Assembly: GCA_030653935.1 (NCBI GenBank)
Contig: JAURYL010000022.1
Span: 1 to 64,000 of the forward strand
DNA: 64,000 nucleotides
Reading direction: 5' to 3'
Source: Pseudomonadota bacterium
GTDB taxonomy: Bacteria; Pseudomonadota; Gammaproteobacteria; Burkholderiales; Thiobacillaceae
In this document: in pieces, positions 1-8,375 of the stretch
Position numbering within the stretch: the first letter of the stretch is position 1
Layout of the letters: every line of letters begins with the position of its first letter
The notes under the pieces: model-generated
The model's input: the letters and a program-made list of their open reading frames with translations, nothing else
Told to the model about the DNA's origin: nothing
The model's database searches: none
Program-made: the position numbers and the translations under genes

Positions 1-140
1 GGTTATACAAACCGCCCACGGAAGCCGGCTGGAAATCGGCGCATGCCTCGGTATGAAGAACATCGGAAAGCCGTGTGCGGGAGAACCGCATGCACGGTTT
101 GATGAGGGAGGGCAGGCGAGAGCCTGTTCTCTACTCTACC
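1..140 (+). mobile_element. 3' end of a group II intron (domains V and VI), truncated by window edge
   Basis: GGAAAGCCGTGTGCGGGAGAACCGCATGCACGGTTT (about 66-100) matches the bacterial group II intron domain V hairpin. It is followed by a domain VI-like stem GGCAGGCGAGAGCCTGTTC and the 3' end CTCTAC. Confidence 0.8.
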
Positions 141-363
141 CATCGAGTTTCTCAACCACGTCATGGAGGCACGGGGGATGACACGTAAAGAACTGGAGCA
201 ATACATCGGCCCGCGTGGCCGGGTATCCGACATCCTGAACCGCGTCCGCCCCCTGACCTTGGACATGATCCGTCGCCTGGCTTCCGGTCTGCAGTTGCCG
301 GCCGAAGTGCTGATCCAGCTCTACAAGCTACGTCGGGATGGCGAGGAACTGGAAGCGGCATGA
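141..363 (+). pseudogene. 3' part of HigA-type HTH antitoxin, 5' part separated by the group II intron
   Basis: Translation PIEFLNHVMEARGMTRKELEQYIGPRGRVSDILNRVRPLTLDMIRRLASGLQLPAEVLIQ resembles the HigA C-terminal half. The reading frame opens directly at the intron 3' boundary. Confidence 0.7.
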
Positions 364-549
364 AGCAGGTACGCGTATTCACCAGCGTCTGGGATGCCAT
401 CGAGGCCCCCCAGCATGCGCGCCAAGTCAGCGCTGATGATGGAACTGGAAAAGCTGATTCGCCAGCGTGGCATGACCCAGGCCGAAGCCGCCGCCCTGTT
501 CGGCGTCACCCAGCCCCGCAGCTCCAACCGGATGGGTGGCAACAGCTAA
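360..549 (+). pseudogene. Frameshifted XRE-family regulator/antitoxin
   Basis: Begins MKQVRVFTSVWDAIE in one frame. It continues MRAKSALMMELEKLIRQRGMTQAEAAALFGVTQPR in another frame from 415, then ends early at 549. Confidence 0.65.
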
Positions 550-623
550 AGGCAAGGGCAATCCGTGCTTCGCGCGGCATCTCGGAAAATCGCTGACAAA
601 GCGCTTACACGGAGGCCAGAAAA

Positions 624-650
624 CAAAAAGCCCGACTGAAAAGTCGGGCT
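624..650 (-). terminator. Rho-independent terminator downstream of tRNA-Phe
   Basis: Minus strand reads AGCCCGACTTTTCAGTCGGGCTTTTTG: 9-bp stem plus T-run. Confidence 0.7.
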
Positions 651-666
651 GATCATTTGATTCTGT

Positions 667-742
667 TGGTGGCCAGAGGCGGAATCGAACCGTCGACACG
701 CGGATTTTCAATCCGCTGCTCTACCAACTGAGCTATCTGGCC
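667..742 (-). tRNA. tRNA-Phe(GAA)
   Basis: Reverse complement GGCCAGATAGCTCAGTTGGTAGAGCAGCGGATTGAAAATCCGCGTGTCGACGGTTCGATTCCGCCTCTGGCCACCA folds as a 76-nt tRNA with GAA anticodon and encoded CCA. Confidence 0.95.
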
Positions 743-830
743 GCTACTTCAGCCAGGGAACCCGGGCCAAAAGAGGCGCGCATTTAACCGTATCCCCGGG
801 GGAGCGTCAAGCCGAACTCGGCCGACGGGC

Positions 831-1886
831 TCATTGGCCGGCCAATTCACTTGTTTTCCTGGCGGCGAAGTCGCGGAGTTCCGGGCTTAGGCGGGTTTGT
901 AGCGCGCGCTGGTAGGCGGCGGCGGCGTCGTTGCGTTGGCCGGTTTGTTCCAGCGAGACGGCGAGGCCGATCCACCAGGAGCCGTGTGTCGGGTTGAGGC
1001 GGGCGGCTTCGCGCCAGGCCTGGGCGGCTTCGCCATGGCGGCCGGCTTTGCTGAGGACGCCGGCGTAGAGGCCCCAGTAGTCGGCGTCGACGCCCTTGCC
1101 GAGGCCGGCTTTGAGGATGTTCGCGGACTGGGTGGTGTCGCCGCGTTGCAGTTGTAGCTGGCCGAGACCACGGTGGTACCAGGGGTCGCTGGGGTGTAGT
1201 TGCAGGCCCTCGCGCAGCAGGCTCTCGCCGCGCGCGGTGTCGCCGGCATCCAGGCTCAGCGCGATCAGCGTCTGCCGCGCCGGGCCGTGGCTGGGGTCCA
1301 GGCGCAGGGCGGCTTCTAGACCGTCCTGCGCCGCCTGGACTCGACCAAGTTCGATCAATCGCGCCGCTTGCCGCCAGGCTTGCTCGGCCTGGTCGCCAGT
1401 GCTGAGGGGGCGGACTTCCTTGATGACCTTAGCGACGCGCGGTTCGGGGAGGCGGGTATCGAGCTGGATCGGTGGCGGCGCCTCGCGCGTCGGCGTGGCG
1501 CCGTGATTGATTTCGCGCGCGGGCGGCGGTTTGGTCGGTTCCGGCTGTTTCGCCTGGGTGAGGGACTCTTGCGCGGTGCCCGTGTCCGCTTCACTGGCAA
1601 CTTCCCCGGCAACGTCCTCGACGCGGGCGGGGAGGGTGGGGCTGCTCAGGGTTGCGCTCATGCGTAGTCGCGGTGTCGATTCTTCCTGAACCGGCGCCGC
1701 CGGCTGTGGTGCCGGCGCGGGCCAGAACCACCAGGCGGCGGCCAGACCGACGAGCGGCAATGCGAGCCAGGGCCAGCGCGGGCGCGCCGAGGGTGTGCCG
1801 GTGTGAACCGCGTGGACGCCGGCGAGGGTCGTCGGTGCGGCGCCCTGGTGGTCGAGATCCTTGAGGACGCGATTGATGACGCTCAT
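831..1886 (-). CDS. mshN: MSHA biogenesis protein MshN-like, TPR repeats
   Basis: MSVINRVLKDLDHQGA start, one TM segment, TPR motifs; last gene of msh cluster. Confidence 0.8.
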   Translation of the reverse strand: MSVINRVLKDLDHQGAAPTTLAGVHAVHTGTPSARPRWPWLALPLVGLAAAWWFWPAPAPQPAAPVQEESTPRLRMSATLSSPTLPARVEDVAGEVASEADTGTAQESLTQAKQPEPTKPPPAREINHGATPTREAPPPIQLDTRLPEPRVAKVIKEVRPLSTGDQAEQAWRQAARLIELGRVQAAQDGLEAALRLDPSHGPARQTLIALSLDAGDTARGESLLREGLQLHPSDPWYHRGLGQLQLQRGDTTQSANILKAGLGKGVDADYWGLYAGVLSKAGRHGEAAQAWREAARLNPTHGSWWIGLAVSLEQTGQRNDAAAAYQRALQTRLSPELRDFAARKTSELAGQ

Positions 1887-1895
1887 GTCAGTTCC

Positions 1896-1968
1896 GCCCG
1901 GCCGTTCCGAAGGAACTGACCTCCCCCCTCGGGGGGGAACGAGCGTAGCGAGTCAGGGGGTCGTTTCA
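1896..1968. repeat. Intergenic repeat copy A (ACGACCCCCTGACTCGCTACGCTCGTTCCCCCC on minus strand)
   Basis: Similar string recurs at 6900-6968, also immediately after a stop codon. Confidence 0.55.
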
Positions 1969-2805
1969 TGTGAGGCCCCAGCGGTCGAGTAGTGACAGGC
2001 GCGCGCCCGGGGTGTCGCGGCCGGCGAGGCGGACATGGCGCGGCGCCACTTGTTCGGCGCCTTCGCCGAAGGCGAGCATCAGGGCCTTGTGCGCGAGGAT
2101 GTTGAGCAATCTTGGCGCGCCGCGGCTGGCGCGGTGGAGTTTTTTCGCGGCGGCGACCTGGAACAGCGGCTGGCTGGCGCCGGCGAGACCGCCTCGGTGC
2201 ATCAGGTAGCTGGGTGTTTCCATGGGCGTGAGGGGGGCGAGCTGGTCATGGAAGGCGATACGGCTCTTGATCTGGCGCACCGAGGGGTCATTCAGGCGCG
2301 TGTCCAACTCCGGTTGGCCGAAGAGGACGATTTGCAGGAGTTTGCGTTTTTCCGTTTCCAGGTTGGTGATCAGGCGCAGCGCTTCCAGGCTTTCCAGGGG
2401 AATGGCCTGGGCTTCGTCGATCAGGGCGACGGCGCGGCGACCGTCCCGCGCCAGTTCCAGCAGCCGGGTTTCCAGCGCCTTGGTCAGACCGTAGGCGAGG
2501 CTGCGTTTGACGTCGCCGCCGAGTTCCGCGAGCAGCGCCTGGTTGAGGGCGGCCGGGGTGAGGTGAGGGTTGGGGATGTAGGCCGTGGCCCAGCCATCGG
2601 CGTCGAGATGATTGAGCAGGTAACGGCAGAGCAGGGTCTTGCCGGAACCGACCTCGCCGACGATCTTGATCAGCCCCTCACCGGCGTCCAGCGCCACCAG
2701 CAGGGTGTTGAGCGCCGCCTGGGTGCCGGCGCCCGGGAAGAAGTAGCTGGTATCCGGGGTGAGGCCGAAGGGGAATTCTTTCAGGCCGAAGTGGGCGAGG
2801 TACAT
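1966..2805 (-). CDS. mshM: MshM/ExeA-like AAA ATPase
   Basis: MYLAHFGLKEFPFGLTPDTSYFF...GEVGSGKTLLCRYLL Walker A, ALIDEAQAI Walker B. Confidence 0.85.
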   Translation of the reverse strand: MYLAHFGLKEFPFGLTPDTSYFFPGAGTQAALNTLLVALDAGEGLIKIVGEVGSGKTLLCRYLLNHLDADGWATAYIPNPHLTPAALNQALLAELGGDVKRSLAYGLTKALETRLLELARDGRRAVALIDEAQAIPLESLEALRLITNLETEKRKLLQIVLFGQPELDTRLNDPSVRQIKSRIAFHDQLAPLTPMETPSYLMHRGGLAGASQPLFQVAAAKKLHRASRGAPRLLNILAHKALMLAFGEGAEQVAPRHVRLAGRDTPGARLSLLDRWGLT

Positions 2806-2811
2806 CTGGCT

Positions 2812-3233
2812 CCCCCCTGGTTCAAGGCGCGGTTCACGTTAGCGGGCGATGTGCGTGAAAGCCGAAGGGAAGGTGACGTCCCCTTTTTGCAAAGGGGGAC
2901 TGAGGGCCATGGCGCTAAGATAACTCGCAGAGGTTGGCAGCTGGTGCTGACCGGCCCCCTCTCCCGCAAGCGGGAGAGGGTTGGGGTGAGGGCGCTTGCA
3001 AGCGTGGCACGCACCCATAATCCCTCATCCCCGGCCCTTCTCCCGCCTGCGGGAGAAGGGAGAAAAGCCTGCGCCGACCTTAACTTAGCGCCATGGGGGA
3101 CTGAGGGGGATTTATCCAAGGGTTGTGCCAGTGCAAGCGTCCGAAAATCCCCCCTAGCCCCCCTTTGCAAAAGGGGGGAACCTTGCCGGCCAGCGTCACC
3201 CGCTAACGCGCTAAGTGCCTTGAAACAGGGGGG
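2812..3233. repeat. Nested inverted-repeat element between mshL and mshM
   Basis: Imperfect outer arms 2812-2847 / 3199-3233; perfect 13-bp inner pair CCATGGCGCTAAG (2907-2919) / CTTAGCGCCATGG (3084-3096); hairpins CCCTCTCCCGCAAGCGGGAGAGGG (2957-2980) and CCCTTCTCCCGCCTGCGGGAGAAGGG (3035-3060). Confidence 0.75.
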
Positions 3234-3256
3234 TGAAGCCCGTACACGCTCGGCCA

Positions 3257-5032
3257 TCAACGCGGGGCCGGCGCCGGGCTGTCGAATTCCCGGATGCGGG
3301 CGCTGCTTTCGCGCGCCGAATCGAGCCAGTCCGATTGCTGCTTGATCAGTGTGGGTTTGAGCAGGATCACCAGCTCCTGCTTGGTGCGCCGCACGTTGCT
3401 GCTCTTGAACAGGGCGCCGAGCAGGGGAATTTTCCCGAGGCCGGGTACGCCGCTGCCGTCGTCGCGCGATTCGCGCTTCATCAGGCCGCCGATGGCGGCG
3501 ATCTCGCCGTTCCTGAGGCGGACGATGCTGTCAGTTTCGGAAATCTGGCTGACCGCCAGGGGCAGGCTGATGCTGGAGAGGCCGCTGCCGCCGAGGGCGA
3601 TGTTCTTGGTGGTTTCGGTGACGTAGCTGATGCTCGGATGCACGTGCAGGATGATGTTGTCGGCGTCGTCGATCTGCGGCGTCACGTCCAGCGAGATGCC
3701 GGAGAAGAACGGTTGCAGGGTCACGTTCGGCGTCGTGGTGCCGCTGCCGGTGCCGGTGCTGGTGGTGGTGGAGACATTGGTGACGAAGAATTCATCGGTG
3801 CCCACCTTGAGCACGGCCTTCTGATTGTTGATGGCGGCGATGCGCGGGCTGGACAGCACCTGGACCTGGCCCTGGGTTTCCAGGAAGCGCACCAGGGCGG
3901 CGAAGCTGTCGGTCTGGAACGCGAGGCCGAGCATGGTGCCGCTGGCGGCCATGTTGAGGGCGCCGAATTCCGTCGCGGTGTTGATGAAGGGGTAGGCGGT
4001 GGAGGGGAAGGTGGCCTGGCCGATGTTGCCGCTGAGGGCGAACGGCGAGGCGTGGCTGCTGCCGATGGCGGCCCAGTTGATGCCGCTTTGCGCGCCCTCG
4101 TTGAGGGAGACTTCGATGATCTTCGCCTCGATCATCACCTGGCGTTCCACGGTCACCCGCGCGGCCTTGAGATACTCGTTCACGATGCGCTGTTCCATCG
4201 GCAGGGCGCGCACCGCCAGCATGCCGGTCGCGGGGCTGGTCATGACGCCGCGCTCGGGCGGGCAGGTGAGGGCGCCGCCGGCTTGGCCGGCGCAGCCGAT
4301 CAGCAGGCCGACGCTGGACTGCAACTCCCCCCAGAAATCGCTTTTCTGGTCGGTGGACAGGCGGCTGGTTTCCAGTTGCCGCGAGGATTGCGTGGGCGCG
4401 GCGCCACTGGCGCCACCGCCGGCGCTGTCGGTCACCGCGCCGGAGATCACGCGCAGTTCCGATTTGCCCTGGCGCACCGAGGTGGGATAGGAAACTGTAT
4501 AGAAGCGGGTTTGCGAGGTCAGTGGTTGCACGAAGATCTGGTTGCCATCGATGCGGTATTCGTAGCCGTACAGCTCGCGCATCGCGCTCATGGCCTCGGG
4601 CACGCTGACATCCTTGAGGTTGACCGTGATGCTGCCCGCCACTTCCGGCTGAAGCAGCATGCTGTAGCGGGTGCCGGAGGCGATGCCCATGAACACCTGT
4701 TGCGCGGAAGCGTTGTTCACCGCCAGGTCGAAACGTGGCTCCACCGCCTGCGCGGAGGAGCGCGGAAGTTGCAGCTTGCTCGGCGGCGCCAGGGCGGCCG
4801 CCACGGCGGCGGGCAGGGGCGCGGGGGCCGGGGCGGCGGCGGCCAGGCGCATTTCTTCCTGGATCGTCGGCAGCGCTGGTTTTTCTCTGACCTGGGCGCA
4901 GCCGGAAAGCATGAGCGCGAGGGAGACGCCGCACCCGATTAGGCAGGCGGCTCGGCGCATGGAAATGACCGGTCGTGAGTCGGCGCCGCGGAAGGCGGCG
5001 GGTGCGCCCGTGGAAGTTGTTGGTTTGTTCAT
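3257..5032 (-). CDS. mshL: MshL-type secretin (PulD/GspD superfamily)
   Basis: Lipoprotein-like signal LMLSGCAQ, secretin domain ...VRLRNGEIAAIGGLMKRESRDD...VPGLGKIPLLGALFKSSNVRRTKQELVILLKP. Confidence 0.9.
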   Translation of the reverse strand: MNKPTTSTGAPAAFRGADSRPVISMRRAACLIGCGVSLALMLSGCAQVREKPALPTIQEEMRLAAAAPAPAPLPAAVAAALAPPSKLQLPRSSAQAVEPRFDLAVNNASAQQVFMGIASGTRYSMLLQPEVAGSITVNLKDVSVPEAMSAMRELYGYEYRIDGNQIFVQPLTSQTRFYTVSYPTSVRQGKSELRVISGAVTDSAGGGASGAAPTQSSRQLETSRLSTDQKSDFWGELQSSVGLLIGCAGQAGGALTCPPERGVMTSPATGMLAVRALPMEQRIVNEYLKAARVTVERQVMIEAKIIEVSLNEGAQSGINWAAIGSSHASPFALSGNIGQATFPSTAYPFINTATEFGALNMAASGTMLGLAFQTDSFAALVRFLETQGQVQVLSSPRIAAINNQKAVLKVGTDEFFVTNVSTTTSTGTGSGTTTPNVTLQPFFSGISLDVTPQIDDADNIILHVHPSISYVTETTKNIALGGSGLSSISLPLAVSQISETDSIVRLRNGEIAAIGGLMKRESRDDGSGVPGLGKIPLLGALFKSSNVRRTKQELVILLKPTLIKQQSDWLDSARESSARIREFDSPAPAPR

Positions 5033-5442
5033 CGCTGTTCCACCTTTTTCCTGCCCTTGCCGGCGGGCGTCTTCTCCACGTCCGGCAACAATTTGAGTTG
5101 TCTGGGTCCAGCCGGTGTCTTCAGCCAGATACCGGTCTCGTCGATCTTGCCGATTCGTCCCGCTTCCAGCCGGTCGCCGACCCGCACCACCCGGCCATCG
5201 AGAATGGCATAGGGCTGCTTGCCCATGAGAAAGATACTGCTGACCCGCAAGGGCGGCGCCGGTGGCGCTTCCGCCGCCCGCTCGCCGAATCCGCTCGGCG
5301 GCCGCGTCGGGTCGGCGATGTCGGCGGCAATGGCGGGCGGCGCCCAGGCCATGACGCAGGCTGCGGTGAGCGCGGCGAACCGCGCCCCCCGGGCGTGGCG
5401 CGGTTCCACGGCGGCTTGCCCCTTGTTCACACCGTCAGCCAT
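5029..5442 (-). CDS. mshK: MshK-like protein
   Basis: Signal peptide, DPTRPP motif, position between mshJ and mshL. Confidence 0.7.
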   Translation of the reverse strand: MADGVNKGQAAVEPRHARGARFAALTAACVMAWAPPAIAADIADPTRPPSGFGERAAEAPPAPPLRVSSIFLMGKQPYAILDGRVVRVGDRLEAGRIGKIDETGIWLKTPAGPRQLKLLPDVEKTPAGKGRKKVEQR

Positions 5443-6071
5443 GTCGGTTCCTCGCTCAGGGTATAGAGGATCAGCGTGAGTTCGATCTCGGGATGGTGGC
5501 TGGCGTCCAGTTCGGCGCGAGACCAGTAGAAGCCCACGGGCAATTTTTCCAGGCTTTCCATGTAATGAACCAGTTCGGCGTAGCCGCCCACCAGGGTGAG
5601 TCGCACCCCCTGACGGAACAGGGCGGCATCCTCGACCTTGGCGTCGCTGGGCAGGCCAACCGGCTCCGGGGGCAGCGTCTTCAGGGTGGCCAGGCGCAGG
5701 CCGGGCTGGTTGCGCAGCAGGCCGTGCAGTACGCGCGTCATGTCCTTGGCGGCCACCAGTCGGTTTTGCGTGTATTCGGCCTCGCGCATCCGGGCGCCCA
5801 GCGCCTGCCGGGCGGATTCCAGACGTTGCCGCGCTGCGCTGGCGGGGTCGCTCTGGCTATCGCGCAGGGTCAGGGTGGCCTGGGCGCCGGCGATCTGGGC
5901 GGCGGCGGCTTGCAGTTTCTGCTGCTCGGCGTGGATCGATTTGTCCAGCGGCCCCAGCAACAGCGCATCCACCACGGCCCACAGGCCGGCCAGCATCAGG
6001 GCGAACAGGATGACGCGCTCACGCGGGCTCAGTGCGTCGATTTTTTCCAGGTATCCGACGAGCTGTTTCAT
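5427..6071 (-). CDS. mshJ: MshJ-like (PilO-like) protein
   Basis: Start MKQLVGYLEKIDALSPRERVILFALMLAGLWAVVDALLLGPL, N-terminal TM then coiled coil; start chosen at 6071 rather than 6851. Confidence 0.75.
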   Translation of the reverse strand: MKQLVGYLEKIDALSPRERVILFALMLAGLWAVVDALLLGPLDKSIHAEQQKLQAAAAQIAGAQATLTLRDSQSDPASAARQRLESARQALGARMREAEYTQNRLVAAKDMTRVLHGLLRNQPGLRLATLKTLPPEPVGLPSDAKVEDAALFRQGVRLTLVGGYAELVHYMESLEKLPVGFYWSRAELDASHHPEIELTLILYTLSEEPTWLTV

Positions 6072-6826
6072 GGCGCGCTCCTCGCGGCGGCGGCGGCCTG
6101 CGCGGCCTGATTCGCGTCCAGTTTGCCGGACGCGAGCGCGGCGGCAAGGGCGGCGGGGTCGATTGCCATCGCGCCGGTCCGGGGGACGGGCGCGGACGCG
6201 TCGCTGGGCGCGGCCTGCCAGGCGGTCAGGGAGAATTCGAGGAACCGGGGTGGCCGCGGCGCGGCGCCATCCGCTTCCTTCTCCGCGTCTTCCGGCTGCG
6301 TCAGCGTGAGGCCGGAGTAGGAGAGGCCGACGAACAGCGGTTCGCGTTGCAGGCTGGCGATCAGGCGGGCGCTGTCCTCGCCGGTGAGGGCGCGGCCGCG
6401 CAGGCTCATGGCCTTGCCACCGTCGCCCACCTCGATGTGGGTCAACCAGGCGCCGTTGACGCGGGCGCGGGAAAGCGCGCGGAATTGCGCGGAATAACCA
6501 CGATCCGAGCCCAGCGAACCGCCGGCCAGAGCGGTCCGCGCCAGTTGCAGATTGTGCAGCCGGGTTTCCACGGCCTCGGCTTCCGCCAGCAGGCGCGGGT
6601 CGGCCTCCCGCGTCGCGGCGCCGGCGTTGACCCGGGCTTCCAGGTTGGCCGCGCGCTGGGTCAGTCGCTCGACTTCCTGGCGCAGTTGCGCGAGGCGCCA
6701 GGCATCCCAGGCATAGAGGGCGAGCATGCCGCAGAGGAAGAACACCCCGCCCATCAGCAGGCGGCGCGCCGGCATGATCACCCGGGGCGGGTGGAAAGCG
6801 GCCTGGTAGAGGTTGATCTGCTTCAT
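6068..6826 (-). CDS. PilN-like/MshI2-like pilus assembly protein
   Basis: MKQINLYQAAFHPPRV, single TM helix, coiled coil; PilN-like. Confidence 0.7.
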   Translation of the reverse strand: MKQINLYQAAFHPPRVIMPARRLLMGGVFFLCGMLALYAWDAWRLAQLRQEVERLTQRAANLEARVNAGAATREADPRLLAEAEAVETRLHNLQLARTALAGGSLGSDRGYSAQFRALSRARVNGAWLTHIEVGDGGKAMSLRGRALTGEDSARLIASLQREPLFVGLSYSGLTLTQPEDAEKEADGAAPRPPRFLEFSLTAWQAAPSDASAPVPRTGAMAIDPAALAAALASGKLDANQAAQAAAAARSAP

Positions 6827-6899
6827 GCCGCCTCCCGCAGGGCCGTCCCAAGGGAGGCTGGCCGCCCCGTGCGTAGCTGTTGCCGCTTTAGCGGCATTA

Positions 6900-6968
6900 C
6901 AGATACGGCCTGCCCCTTGCGGGTACTTGGGGGGCAGCGAACGAAGTGAGCGTGGGGGTCGTATCTCA
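6900..6968. repeat. Intergenic repeat copy B (ACGACCCCCACGCTCACTTCGTTCGCTGCCCCCC on minus strand)
   Basis: Same layout as copy A at 1896-1968: directly after the stop codon of an msh gene. Confidence 0.5.
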
Positions 6969-7865
6969 TGCCGCTTCCCGCAGGGCCGCGCCGAGCAGAT
7001 GGAATGTGCGATTCTGGGTGCGTTCGTCGAGTAGCCGATCCTGGCCGCTCAGGTCGAACAGGCGATTGAGGTCGAGCACTTCCGCGCCGAACGGCAGGTA
7101 GTCCGCGAGCTTGCGCGCCAGCAACGCCGAATCCGGCATCGGCGCCAGGTAGAGCTTGGCCAGGGGCAGCCAGGAGAACTGGCGTTCGAAGTAGTCCACC
7201 GAGCGCTGCGTTTCCATCGCAACCCGGTCGAACAGGAAATCGCCCCCGGCGCCGCGCCCCTCGATCCGGCGCGACAACACCAGGTCGCCGCCGAAGGTAA
7301 AGGTCAGCAGGCCGCTCTCGCCTTCGAGGTGGAGCATGGCCACGGCGTAATCCTCGGGTGCCAGGCGCACGCTCAGATTACGCTGTGCGGTTTCCCGAAT
7401 GTCGATGACGGACAGCGGCAGATCGGCCTGGTGGTAGGGCTGCGCCAGTTCGCGCACGGCCGGCGCCTGGGCGGCCACCACGTAGAGCGAAGGCGTCTGG
7501 CCGGCGCGTCCCGGGACGGGCAGATGGTCGAGCACGGCGTCGTCGATATGGAAATTGAGCAGGTCTTTCACTTTCCAGCGGATGGCGCTGGGGAGTTCGT
7601 CATCGGGTACGTTGGGCGCTTCGATCAGCACCGTGTGGTAGGCATCCTGGTTGAGCAGCGCAGTGAGCGGCGCATTCTGGATGCCGGTCTCGCGCGCCAG
7701 TCGTTGCAGCAGGTCCGGGTTCGGGGATGCGCCGTCCAACAGGGCGAAGGCGGCAACGTGGGGGCGGCCCGGATCGCCCTCCAGGCGCAATGCCGCGACG
7801 CCGTCCTGGCAGGGGGACAGCACCGCGCGGTTGGGAATCTGGGCTCGAGGTTTGAACGAGAACAT
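6966..7865 (-). CDS. mshI: MshI-like (PilM/GspL-like) protein
   Basis: Actin-like PilM-type sequence, first gene of the mshI-J-K-L-M-N block. Confidence 0.7.
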   Translation of the reverse strand: MFSFKPRAQIPNRAVLSPCQDGVAALRLEGDPGRPHVAAFALLDGASPNPDLLQRLARETGIQNAPLTALLNQDAYHTVLIEAPNVPDDELPSAIRWKVKDLLNFHIDDAVLDHLPVPGRAGQTPSLYVVAAQAPAVRELAQPYHQADLPLSVIDIRETAQRNLSVRLAPEDYAVAMLHLEGESGLLTFTFGGDLVLSRRIEGRGAGGDFLFDRVAMETQRSVDYFERQFSWLPLAKLYLAPMPDSALLARKLADYLPFGAEVLDLNRLFDLSGQDRLLDERTQNRTFHLLGAALREAA

Positions 7866-7896
7866 GGGTTAGTTCCAAGCTGCCTGGGTTGCCTGT

Positions 7897-8124
7897 TTAT
7901 TTCGCGGCAATGAATGACTCCGCCTCGATATCGGCTTGCTTGAGGATGGCTCGCAGTGTTCCCTCTGGCATGTCACCGGGGTGATTGGGAATGGTCGTAT
8001 AGCGATTGCTTGCCGGATTGAGCCAGATTTCATGGGAGCCCGCCGCCTGACGATGGAATTCAAAACCAAAATATTTCAGTCGCTTGACGATGTCGCGGTA
8101 GCGGTAACCCGCAAGCCGGCCCAT
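7897..8124 (-). CDS. HicA/YcfA-like mRNA interferase toxin
   Basis: GSHEIWLNPASNRYTTIPNHPGDMPEGTLRAILKQADI matches HicA double-stranded RNA-binding-like fold incl. GSH catalytic His. Confidence 0.85.
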   Translation of the reverse strand: MGRLAGYRYRDIVKRLKYFGFEFHRQAAGSHEIWLNPASNRYTTIPNHPGDMPEGTLRAILKQADIEAESFIAAK

Positions 8125-8351
8125 CAGGTTGCCACAATCAACGGGTAATCGAAGGACTCACGTGCCGGCGGCAGTGCGTCAATGTCGGCGCCGGACTGTG
8201 ATTCGATCAATTTTTTTGCAACATCGCGGGCGATCTCGATGGTCTCCTGAATCGTGCGGCCTTGCGCCACCAGACCTTGAACCTCGTCGCTGGTGGCCAG
8301 GTAGACGTTTTCAGGCAATTTCTCGATATGCAGTTGAATCATGTGTTCCAT
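8124..8351 (-). CDS. HicB-like antitoxin (DUF1902-type)
   Basis: MIQLHIEKLPENVYLATSDEVQGLVAQGRTIQETIEIARDVAKKLIE; overlaps the HicA start. Confidence 0.75.
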   Translation of the reverse strand: MEHMIQLHIEKLPENVYLATSDEVQGLVAQGRTIQETIEIARDVAKKLIESQSGADIDALPPARESFDYPLIVAT

Positions 8352-8375
8352 CGTTTCGCTCCTTGACTAGCCATA

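Noticed and set aside
2035-4942. Long plus-strand ORFs 2035-3345 and 3233-4942
   Set aside because: Antisense shadows of mshM/mshL in high-GC DNA; low-complexity translations without recognisable domains, opposite to clear secretin and ATPase genes.
5427-6851. Single 474-aa protein covering mshJ and upstream region
   Set aside because: N-terminal half is out-of-frame read-through of the PilN-like gene; real MshJ starts MKQLVGYLEK at 6071.
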